The translations under genes were made by a program, and so were the position numbers. Below, piece after piece: positions 6,413 through 12,804 of a stretch of DNA of 12,804 nt (positions within the stretch are counted from its first letter, which is position 1; every line of letters begins with the position of its first letter). The stretch covers positions 1 to 12,804 of the forward strand of contig CAYLOC010000084.1 of NCBI GenBank assembly GCA_964385195.1. Direction: 5' to 3'. This DNA comes from CAYLOC01 sp964385195 (lineage in GTDB: Bacteria > Actinomycetota > Actinomycetes > Propionibacteriales > Nocardioidaceae). The notes below the pieces were generated by a model that was given only the letters and a program-made list of their open reading frames with translations, had not been told where the DNA came from and ran no database searches.

Positions 6413-7366
6413 ATGCACCACCCGTCCCACATCCCGGTTCTGCTGGACCGGGTGTTGACGCTCCTCGCCCCCGCCCTGGACGAGCCGCCGGCGCTCCTGG
6501 TCGACGCCACGCTCGGTCTCGGCGGCCACACCGAGGCAGCGCTGGACCGGTTCCCGCGGTGCGCGGTGGTCGGCATGGACCGCGACCCCGACGCCCTCGC
6601 CCACGCCCGGAGACGGCTGGAGCGGTTCGGTGACCGCGTCACCGTGGCCCACGCCGTGTTCGACGAGATTCCCGCCGTGCTCGCAGACCACGGCACCCGC
6701 CGCGCACAGGGGATCCTGTTCGACCTCGGTGTGTCGTCGATGCAGCTGGACTCCACCGGCCGGGGTTTCTCCTATGCCCACGACGCTCCCCTCGACATGC
6801 GGATGGACCCCCGGGGTGCGGTCACCGCCGCGGAGGTCCTCAACACCTACTCCGTGGCCGCCCTCACCCGCGTGCTGTCGGAGTACGGCGAGGAGCGCTT
6901 CGCGCGGCGGATCGCGCAGCGGATCGTGCGGGAGCGCGACGCCGAGCCGTTCCGCAGCAGCACCCAGCTCGTCGAGGCGATCCGGGCCGCAGTCCCGGCG
7001 CCGGCCCGGCGTACCGGGGGACACCCCGCCAAACGCACGTTCCAGGCACTGCGGATCGAGGTCAACGACGAGCTCGGCGCCCTCCGGCGGGCTCTGCCGC
7101 TGGCCGTGGACGCGCTGAGCGTCGGTGGCCGGATCGTGGTGCTGTCCTACCACTCGCTGGAAGACCGGTTGGTCAAGCGATGCCTCACCGACCGCGCCAC
7201 CTCCACCGCCCCGGTGGACCTGCCGGTCGTCCCCCCCGAACACGAGCCGCAGCTGCGGTTGCTGACCCGTGGTGCGGAGAAGGCCACCGCGGCGGAGGTG
7301 GCAGCCAACCCGCGCGCGGCCTCGGTACGGCTCCGCGCTGCCGAACGACTCAAGGAGGTGGCATGA
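6413..7366 (+). CDS. rsmH: 16S rRNA (cytosine(1402)-N(4))-methyltransferase RsmH
   Basis: A 317-aa SAM-dependent enzyme (also called MraW) that methylates N4 of C1402 in the ribosomal P site of 16S rRNA. Motifs: HIPVLLDRVL near the N terminus, SAM-binding DATLGLGGHT (31-40), acidic ribose-binding MDRDP (55-59), DLGVSS (104-109), GRGFSY/PLDMRMD (117-132), KRTFQALRIEVNDEL (207-221) and GGRIVVLSYHSLEDRLVK (238-255). The helical insertion between the two halves of the Rossmann domain is present, and length is normal. The ATG at 6413 is supported by the family N terminus and is only 7 nt after the small upstream ORF. No convincing Shine-Dalgarno precedes it, so coupling is likely. AAGGAGGTG at its 3' end serves the next gene. 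Confidence 0.97.
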   Translation: MHHPSHIPVLLDRVLTLLAPALDEPPALLVDATLGLGGHTEAALDRFPRCAVVGMDRDPDALAHARRRLERFGDRVTVAHAVFDEIPAVLADHGTRRAQGILFDLGVSSMQLDSTGRGFSYAHDAPLDMRMDPRGAVTAAEVLNTYSVAALTRVLSEYGEERFARRIAQRIVRERDAEPFRSSTQLVEAIRAAVPAPARRTGGHPAKRTFQALRIEVNDELGALRRALPLAVDALSVGGRIVVLSYHSLEDRLVKRCLTDRATSTAPVDLPVVPPEHEPQLRLLTRGAEKATAAEVAANPRAASVRLRAAERLKEVA

Positions 7367-7367
7367 C

Positions 7368-7979
7368 ATGAGTTCGCTGCTCGGCCAGGCACGCTCCCGC
7401 GTCCTGCGACAGGTGGAGGGTTGGCCGCGGCCGCACCTCACCGTGGTCCCCCGGGCCACCGCCCGGGTCTCGCGGATCCCGTTCGCCGTTCTCGTGGTGG
7501 CCGTGCTCACCCTCGGACTGGTGGGGCTGTTGGTGCTCAACACCACGTTGCAACAGCGCAGCTACCTGATCTCGGACCTGCAGAGCAAGGCGCAGTCTCT
7601 CAGCTCGCGGCAGCAGAGCCTGCAGCTCCAGGTGGCCAACCTCAAGACACCACAGCGCCTGGCGCAGGAGGCGCTCAAGGCGGGGATGGTGCCGGCCGGG
7701 ACCCCCGGCTACCTCTCGTTGCGCACCGGCAAGATCCTCGGGGTCGCGGCTCCCGGCGCGGCCACCGAGAAGTTCGTGGTCACCTGGGACACCACCACCG
7801 GCCCGGCCCGGCCGCCGAAGTCCCACCCGGTTTCCGCGGGCACGTACAACAGCGGAACCACCGGCACCATCACCCATCACCCGAAGGTGCGCGTGGCCAA
7901 GGTGAAACGATCCGCCGACACCCGCGGCCATTCCCCGAACTCGGCGACCGCAGCGGCTAAGAATGAGCAGGACAGGTGA
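7368..7979 (+). CDS. ftsL: FtsL-like cell division protein
   Basis: A 203-aa bitopic membrane protein placed exactly where FtsL belongs, between rsmH and ftsI. It has a cytoplasmic N terminus of about 36 residues, one span (about 38-58, FAVLVVAVLTLGLVGLLVL), then a Gln/Leu-rich predicted coiled coil (about 60-102, LISDLQSKAQSLSSRQQSLQ) ending in PQRLAQEALKAGMVPAGTPGY. FtsL, FtsB and FtsQ form the subcomplex that activates septal FtsW/FtsI. From about residue 125 there is an extra outside tail rich in Thr, Gly, Pro and Lys with no recognised fold; E. coli FtsL (about 120 aa) lacks it, but long tails occur in actinobacterial homologues. The ATG at 7368 has a strong AAGGAGGTG (7352-7360); the gap from the rsmH stop is 1 nt. 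Sequence conservation of FtsL is low, so the call rests on topology and position. Confidence 0.85.
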   Translation: MSSLLGQARSRVLRQVEGWPRPHLTVVPRATARVSRIPFAVLVVAVLTLGLVGLLVLNTTLQQRSYLISDLQSKAQSLSSRQQSLQLQVANLKTPQRLAQEALKAGMVPAGTPGYLSLRTGKILGVAAPGAATEKFVVTWDTTTGPARPPKSHPVSAGTYNSGTTGTITHHPKVRVAKVKRSADTRGHSPNSATAAAKNEQDR

Positions 7980-8004
7980 CGGCGTACGACGAACAGGAGA
8001 GCAC

Positions 8005-9885
8005 GTGACGAAGCGAGCGCCCGGTGGCCGCCCGAGCCGGAACGCCAAGCGCCCCGCTGGCCGGTCGCGACGCCCCGTACGCACTCGTCCGGCAAGGAGC
8101 ACCACCGCCCGCCGCCGCCCGCCGAGACGCCGTACCACCCGTCCGCGCAAGCGCATCCGCTTAGGGAGCACCTCGTTCCGCTTCTGGAGCGCGTTCGTGC
8201 TGATCGCGTTCGCGCTCACCGTCTACACCGGCCGCCTCGTGCAGCTGCAAGGAGTCGACGAGAACGACTACGCCGCGATGGCGCTGCAAAAAGGCGAGCA
8301 GACCGTCGCCATCGAGGCTCCCCGGGCCCCCATCTACGACCGGAACGGCACCCAGCTCGCGCGGACCGTCGACGCCGCGAAGCTCGTCGCCGACCCCACC
8401 TTCACCGACCGGTTCGCCACCCAGATCGCCACCCGTCTGCACCAGCGCCTGGGTCTGGACTACCTCGACATGGTCGCGAAGCTGAAGAAGCCCGACACCC
8501 GCTATGTCGAGCTGGCCCGACACCTCCAGCGCGGAAAGGCCGAGGCGGTCGTCTCCGCACTGCGCAAGGCCGACCTGCCCGGCGTGTACGTCGACGACGA
8601 CACCATGCGCGTCTACCCGTCGGGCAAGACTGCCGCTAACATCATCGGTTTCGTCGGCAGCGGAGGAGAGGGCCTGGCCGGGCTGGAGCACTCGTTGAAC
8701 GACGTGCTCGCCGGGAAGAACGGCTCCGCGACCTATGAGATGGCCGACGGCAAACAGCTCCCCCTTGCCGCACATACGGTGGTCGAGCCCAAGGAGGGCA
8801 CTGGCGTACGGCTGACCATCGACCAGGACCTGCAGTTCCTCGCCCAGCACCGCCTCCGTAAGGCCGTGGAGGACTCCGGCGGACTGTCCGGGTCTGCGGT
8901 GGTGATGGACGTCCGCAGCGGTGAGGTACTGGCGATGGCCGACTACCCGACGTACAACCCCAACGACTTCGGGAAGTACGACCCCGACACCTACGGCTCG
9001 GCCGCCCTCCAGGACGCCTACGAGCCCGGCAGCGTGTCCAAGGTGCTCACGTTCAGCGCGCTGCTCGACGCCGGCTTCGTGACCCCACGCACCAAGATCG
9101 TCGTCCCACCGGCCTACGACGCGGGCTCGGACGTCGTCCACGACTACTGGCCGCACGGGACCATCCACCTGACCGCGACCGGGGTGGTCGCCAAGTCCTC
9201 GAACATCGGCACCGACGTCGCCTCGTCGAAGATGTCGTCGAAGCGGCTGTACCACTACCTGAAGGAGTTCGGGGTCGGGTCCCGGCCCGACATCAAGCTC
9301 GACGGTGTGTCGTCCGGCATCCTGCCGAAGCCGAAGACCTGGACCCCGATCAAGCGGGCGAACGTCGCGTTCGGACAGGGCATCTCCACCACCGCGCTGC
9401 AGATGACCGCGGCGGTCGCCGCCGTCGCAAACGGCGGGGTGTACGTCGAACCGTCCCTCATCGAGGGCTACGTCTCCGCCGACGGCAACTTCGACCGGGC
9501 CCCGGCGCCGAAGAAGCACCGGGTCGTGAGTGAGCACGCCGCGCACATGATGGCGAAGATGATGGAGGCCGTGGTCGGGCCGGACGGCACGGCCCCGGCC
9601 GCGGCGATCAAGGGCTACAACGTGGCCGGAAAGACCGGAACCGCGCAGCGGGTCAACGAGAAGTGCCACTGCTACGACGGCACGTTCACCGTGTCGTTCG
9701 CGGGGTTCGCCCCTGCCGACAACCCGCGGTTCGCGGTGTACGTCGTCGTGCAGCGGCCGACCAACGGCGGTGGCGGTGGGTCGATCGGCGGCCCCGTCTT
9801 CCACGACCTGATGTCGGCGGCCCTGCAGAAGTTCGGTGTCCCCCCGAGCGGGAAGCACGACACCCCGCCCCCGATGACCTGGTGA
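8005..9885 (+). CDS. ftsI: Septal peptidoglycan transpeptidase FtsI (PBP3-type)
   Basis: A 626-aa class B penicillin-binding protein that cross-links septal peptidoglycan together with FtsW. The cytoplasmic N-terminal tail of about 52 residues is strikingly basic. One span follows (about 58-76), then the dimerisation/pedestal domain with RAPIYDRNG (107-115). The transpeptidase domain has all three active-site motifs: SVSK (nucleophile S343, K346), SSN (398-400) and KTGT (543-546). No PASTA domain is present, unlike some PBPs of this class, and the C terminus is short and Pro-rich. GTG 8005 is preferred because AGGAGA (7995-8000) precedes it. An in-frame ATG at 7963, inside ftsL, would add 14 residues but has no Shine-Dalgarno. 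The family is a beta-lactam target. Confidence 0.95.
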   Translation: MTKRAPGGRPSRNAKRPAGRSRRPVRTRPARSTTARRRPPRRRTTRPRKRIRLGSTSFRFWSAFVLIAFALTVYTGRLVQLQGVDENDYAAMALQKGEQTVAIEAPRAPIYDRNGTQLARTVDAAKLVADPTFTDRFATQIATRLHQRLGLDYLDMVAKLKKPDTRYVELARHLQRGKAEAVVSALRKADLPGVYVDDDTMRVYPSGKTAANIIGFVGSGGEGLAGLEHSLNDVLAGKNGSATYEMADGKQLPLAAHTVVEPKEGTGVRLTIDQDLQFLAQHRLRKAVEDSGGLSGSAVVMDVRSGEVLAMADYPTYNPNDFGKYDPDTYGSAALQDAYEPGSVSKVLTFSALLDAGFVTPRTKIVVPPAYDAGSDVVHDYWPHGTIHLTATGVVAKSSNIGTDVASSKMSSKRLYHYLKEFGVGSRPDIKLDGVSSGILPKPKTWTPIKRANVAFGQGISTTALQMTAAVAAVANGGVYVEPSLIEGYVSADGNFDRAPAPKKHRVVSEHAAHMMAKMMEAVVGPDGTAPAAAIKGYNVAGKTGTAQRVNEKCHCYDGTFTVSFAGFAPADNPRFAVYVVVQRPTNGGGGGSIGGPVFHDLMSAALQKFGVPPSGKHDTPPPMTW

Positions 9886-9892
9886 CGGTGGC

Positions 9893-9898
9893 TACTCT
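9893..9898 (+). promoter_or_regulatory. Possible -10 box for a leaderless murE transcript
   Basis: TACTCT fits the actinobacterial -10 pattern TANNNT and lies immediately after the ftsI stop. The GTG at 9906 begins 7 nt after the hexamer, exactly where transcription would start, and no Shine-Dalgarno precedes that GTG. This matches the leaderless gene arrangement common in actinobacteria. No recognisable -35 is present at 16-18 bp upstream, so the call is tentative. Confidence 0.45.
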
Positions 9899-9905
9899 CT
9901 GCGGC

Positions 9906-11447
9906 GTGTCCGAGTCCGCGGTGCCCCCTTCCCCCGGGCCGCTGCGCCCGAGCCGGGTCCAGCCGGTCCCGGTGCCCGCGATCGCGCGGGCCGTCGGCGG
10001 GACCGTCCCCGATACCGACGTCATGGTCACCGGACTGTCGATGTCCGCCGGCCTCGTCCGCCCCGGCGACATGTACGCCGGGGTCCCCGGCGCACGCACC
10101 CACGGTGCGCGGTTCGTCGACGAGGCACGGGACCGTGGCGCCGTCGCCCTCCTGACCGATCGCGACGGGGTGCGCCACGCCGCCGCGCCCGACCTGCCCA
10201 CCATCGTGGTGCAGCGGCCCCGATCCGCGCTCGGTGCGGCTGCGGCGCTGATCTACGCCTATCCCGCGCGGGCGCTGACACTGATCGCGGTGACCGGCAC
10301 CCAGGGCAAGACCACCACCACCCAGCTCGTCGCCCGCGGCCTGGAGGCGGCCGGCACCCCGACGGCGGTCGTCGGGACGATGGGCACCTGGATCCGGTCC
10401 GAACCGGTGAGCAGCGCGCTGACCACGCCGGAGGCGCCGGACCTGCACGCCCTGTTCGCGGTGATGCGAGAGCGCGGGGTGTCGGTGTGCGCCATGGAGG
10501 TCTCCAGCCACGCCCTGGTCATGCGGCGCGTCGACGGCGTCGTGTTCGACCTCGCGGTGTTCACCAACTTCGGCCGTGACCACCTTGACTTCCACCACAC
10601 GGTGGAGCAGTACTTCGCCGCCAAGGCCGACCTGTTCACCCCGGAACGATCCCGTCGGGCACTGCTCAATGCCGACGACGCCGAAGTCGCCCGCCTCGCC
10701 GTCGACCCGCAGATCCCCACCAGGACGTTCTCCCGCGACCCCGACAGCGGCGCCGACTGGTATGTCACCGGAATCACCGCCACACCGGACGGGTCCCGGT
10801 TCGAGGTGGTCGGCCCGGACGGCGCCGTCAACGCCGGAACCCGCCTCGCCGGCGCCTTCAACATCACCAACACCCTCGCCGGGCTCGCGGCTGTCGGTGA
10901 AGCCGGCCTCGACGTGGCCGCCGCCGCCCGTGGCATCGCCGCCGTCGAAGCCGTCCCCGGCCGGATGCAACGAGTAGACCGCGGACAGGACTTCAGCGTC
11001 ATCGTCGACTACGCCCACAAACCCGACGCGGTCGCCGCCGCACTGGAGTCCCTGCGTCCGGTCACCCGGGGCCGGCTCGTCATCGTGCTCGGCGCCGGCG
11101 GTGACCGGGACCGGGGCAAGCGGCGGCAGATGGGCGAGATCGCCGCGCGCATGGCCGACACCCTCGTCGTCACCGACGACAACCCCCGCAGCGAGGAGCC
11201 GGCCAGCATCCGGGCCGAGATCATCGCCGGAGCCGAGGCGGTCGAGGACGCCGACGTACGCGACGTGGGTGATCGGCGTACCGCGATCGAGGAGGCGCTG
11301 CGCGGTGCTGCTCCCGGCGACACCGTCCTGATCGCCGGGAAGGGTCACGAGACCGGCCAGCAGCTGCACGACCGGTTGCTCCCGTTCGACGACCGGGCCG
11401 TGGCCGCCGAGGTGCTGGACGCGATCCAGGGACGTGACCGCCCATGA
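9906..11447 (+). CDS. murE: UDP-MurNAc-tripeptide synthetase MurE (diaminopimelate-type)
   Basis: A cytoplasmic ATP-dependent Mur ligase (513 aa) adding the third peptide residue to UDP-MurNAc-L-Ala-D-Glu. Motifs: P-loop GTQGKTTTT (131-139; Gln where Asn or Ser is usual), TTPE (173-176), EVSSHAL (198-204), the probable carbamylated Lys K240 in YFAAKADLF, YAHKPDA (369-375), GDRDRGKR (399-406), DNPR (425-428) and GKGHE (478-482). DNPR with GKGHE marks a DAP-adding rather than Lys-adding enzyme; meso- versus LL-DAP cannot be told. Start choice is open: GTG 9906 suits a leaderless start, while GTG 9882 (8 residues longer) would overlap the ftsI stop as GTGA, and GTG 9888 is also in frame. The 3' end overlaps murF by 4 nt (ATGA). 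Confidence 0.96.
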   Translation: MSESAVPPSPGPLRPSRVQPVPVPAIARAVGGTVPDTDVMVTGLSMSAGLVRPGDMYAGVPGARTHGARFVDEARDRGAVALLTDRDGVRHAAAPDLPTIVVQRPRSALGAAAALIYAYPARALTLIAVTGTQGKTTTTQLVARGLEAAGTPTAVVGTMGTWIRSEPVSSALTTPEAPDLHALFAVMRERGVSVCAMEVSSHALVMRRVDGVVFDLAVFTNFGRDHLDFHHTVEQYFAAKADLFTPERSRRALLNADDAEVARLAVDPQIPTRTFSRDPDSGADWYVTGITATPDGSRFEVVGPDGAVNAGTRLAGAFNITNTLAGLAAVGEAGLDVAAAARGIAAVEAVPGRMQRVDRGQDFSVIVDYAHKPDAVAAALESLRPVTRGRLVIVLGAGGDRDRGKRRQMGEIAARMADTLVVTDDNPRSEEPASIRAEIIAGAEAVEDADVRDVGDRRTAIEEALRGAAPGDTVLIAGKGHETGQQLHDRLLPFDDRAVAAEVLDAIQGRDRP

Positions 11448-12804
11448 TCCCCCTGTCGTTACAGGAGGTCGCTGAGGTCGTGCACGGACGTCTCGTCGAC
11501 GCCGACCCCACCTCCTTGGTCACCGCAGAAGCCTTCATCGACTCCCGCGAGGTCGTTCCCGGCGGGTTGTTCGTCGCGCTCCCCGGAGAGCGGGTGGACG
11601 GACACGCGTACGCCGAGGCGGCCGTGACGTCCGGGGCCGCGGCCGCCCTCGTGACCCGGCCGGTCGGCGTACCCGCCGTGGTGGTTGCGGACACCGTGAC
11701 CGCACTGGGGCTGCTTGCCCAGCACATCGTCGCCGCGGTCCCGGGGCTGAGCGTGATCGGCCTCACCGGGTCCCACGGGAAGACGGGCACCAAGGACCTG
11801 ATCGCCCAGCTTCTGGAACCCACCGGGCCGACCATCGCCACCCTCGGCAACCGCAACAACGAGATCGGGCTACCTCTCACCGTGTCTCGCCTGACCACCG
11901 ACACCCAGTACCTGGTCGTGGAGATGGGCGCCCGCGGCCCCGGCCACATCCGCTACCTGTGCCATCTGGTGCGCCCTACCCTCGGACTTGTGCTCAACGT
12001 CGGCGTCGCTCACATCGGCGAGTTCGGCAGCCAGGAGGGGATCGCGAAGGCCAAGGGCGAGCTGGTCGAGGCGGTCCCTGCCAACGGGCGGATCCTGCTG
12101 AACAACGACGACCCGTTGGTGCGGGCGATGCGCAGCCGTAGCGACGCGGGGCTGCTGACGTTCGGCAGCACCCAGGAAGCCGATGTGTGGTACTCCGACG
12201 TCACCCTGGACGCCGCCACCCACACCCGGTTCACCCTGCACCGTGGCACGGACGCCGCCGAGATCCGGCTTCGCCTCGTGGGCGCACACCACGCCGCCAA
12301 CGCCACGGCCGCTGCGACGGTCGCGCTGTCGCTCGGGGTGCCGTTCCACGACGTCGCTGCCGCCCTGGAGACGGCAACACCACGGTCACCGTGGCGGATG
12401 CAGGTCGAGGCCACCGCGGCAGGGGTGACCATCATCAACGACGCCTACAACTCCAGCCCCGACAGCATGCGCGCCGCACTGGACACGCTCAGCGCCATGC
12501 GGCCCGGTCCGAAGGGACGACGGATCGCCGTCCTGGGGGAGATGGCCGAACTCGGGGCAGCGGCGGACTCCGCGCACGCCGACGCCGGTCGTCGGGTCGC
12601 CGACCTGGGGGTGCCGCTGCTGGTCGCGGTGGGCGAGGCGGCCCGGGGACTGTACGACGGGGCCGTGCACGCCTCCACGACCACCGAGGCAGTATGGGTG
12701 CCCGACATGACAGCCGCGCAGGAGTACCTGCATGGCCGGCTCCGGGAAGGCGACGTGGTGCTGGTCAAGGCCTCCCACGCCGTCGGCCTGGAACGACTCG
12801 CCAT
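11444..12804 (+). CDS. murF: UDP-MurNAc-tripeptide:D-Ala-D-Ala ligase MurF (3' end beyond window)
   Basis: Partial gene: 453 codons plus 2 nt, open at the right edge with no stop. MurF adds D-Ala-D-Ala to the UDP-MurNAc-tripeptide, the last cytoplasmic peptide step. Motifs: substrate-binding FIDSREVVPGGLFVALPGER (31-50), P-loop GSHGKTGTK (109-117), TLGNRNNEIGLPLT (133-146), EMGARG (160-165), NVGVAHIGEFGS (185-196), AKAKGELVEA (201-210, likely carbamylated Lys), LNNDDP (219-224), NDAYNSSPDS (332-341) and AVLGEMAELG (362-371). The last visible residues VKASHAVGLERLA belong near the C terminus, where an Arg usually sits in place of this His. Family length of 450-480 aa implies that only a few dozen codons at most are missing. 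The ATG overlaps the murE stop as ATGA, so translation is coupled. Confidence 0.96.
   Translation, partial: MIPLSLQEVAEVVHGRLVDADPTSLVTAEAFIDSREVVPGGLFVALPGERVDGHAYAEAAVTSGAAAALVTRPVGVPAVVVADTVTALGLLAQHIVAAVPGLSVIGLTGSHGKTGTKDLIAQLLEPTGPTIATLGNRNNEIGLPLTVSRLTTDTQYLVVEMGARGPGHIRYLCHLVRPTLGLVLNVGVAHIGEFGSQEGIAKAKGELVEAVPANGRILLNNDDPLVRAMRSRSDAGLLTFGSTQEADVWYSDVTLDAATHTRFTLHRGTDAAEIRLRLVGAHHAANATAAATVALSLGVPFHDVAAALETATPRSPWRMQVEATAAGVTIINDAYNSSPDSMRAALDTLSAMRPGPKGRRIAVLGEMAELGAAADSAHADAGRRVADLGVPLLVAVGEAARGLYDGAVHASTTTEAVWVPDMTAAQEYLHGRLREGDVVLVKASHAVGLERLA

Noticed and set aside
7963..8004. ATG 7963 as the ftsI start
   Set aside because: No Shine-Dalgarno precedes it and it lies inside ftsL. 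GTG 8005 has AGGAGA just upstream. It remains possible but is less likely.
8161..9858. Long 565-codon - strand ORF opposite ftsI
   Set aside because: It is antisense to a gene with all three PBP motifs. Its product is low-complexity Gly/Val/Arg/Asp-rich with no domain, as expected from a very GC-rich gene read backwards.
9672..11369. Long 565-codon - strand ORF opposite the ftsI end and murE
   Set aside because: Antisense shadow of murE. It has no family motif, and the equal length to the other antisense ORF is coincidence.
1..12804. Mobile elements, CRISPR arrays, tRNA or rRNA genes, attachment sites
   Set aside because: I looked for transposase or integrase motifs, regularly spaced long repeats and tRNA-like cloverleaf sequence and saw none. 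The region is syntenic housekeeping DNA.

Overview
The window comes from a high-GC Gram-positive bacterium (Actinomycetota). The evidence is very GC-rich codon third positions, GTG starts, the gene order, a DUF3040 membrane protein next to the division and cell wall (dcw) cluster, and a DAP-type MurE. I cannot place it to genus from sequence alone. Almost all of it is chromosomal housekeeping DNA. I saw no mobile element, CRISPR array, tRNA or rRNA.

Left part (1-5274): a short + strand gene for a DUF3040 membrane protein (101-508) faces a - strand operon that reads moxR (5274-4303), DUF58 (4292-2991), tgpA-like transglutaminase (2994-676). The operon is tight: 10 nt between moxR and DUF58, and a 4-nt ATGA overlap between DUF58 and tgpA. 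The convergent gap 509-675 carries a perfect 15-bp inverted repeat whose right arm contains the tgpA stop codon. Between the divergent moxR and mraZ genes lies a 362-bp regulatory region (5275-5636).

Right part (5566-12804): the first half of the dcw cluster, all on + strand: mraZ (5637-6077), a small single-span membrane ORF (6244-6405), rsmH/mraW (6413-7366), ftsL-like (7368-7979), ftsI (8005-9885), murE (9906-11447) and murF (11444 to the right edge, 3' end missing). mraZ has a convincing sigma-A-type promoter (TTGGCA, 17 bp, TAAAGT), overlapped by four 10-bp tandem repeats centred on GTGG/ATGG that look like the MraZ autoregulatory operator. Between mraZ and rsmH there is a GC-rich hairpin in the place where the actinobacterial mraW RNA motif is expected. 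The ftsI/murE junction has a TANNNT box 7 nt before a GTG, suggesting a leaderless murE transcript.

How the genes work together: MraZ controls the cluster and RsmH methylates 16S rRNA. FtsL and FtsI are septal divisome proteins (FtsI cross-links septal peptidoglycan). MurE and MurF add DAP and D-Ala-D-Ala to the UDP-MurNAc peptide precursor. The divergent MoxR/DUF58/transglutaminase operon is a widespread module of poorly defined function; its position here suggests, but does not prove, an envelope-related role. The least explained elements are the small membrane ORF, the leader hairpin and the inverted repeat at the tgpA end.
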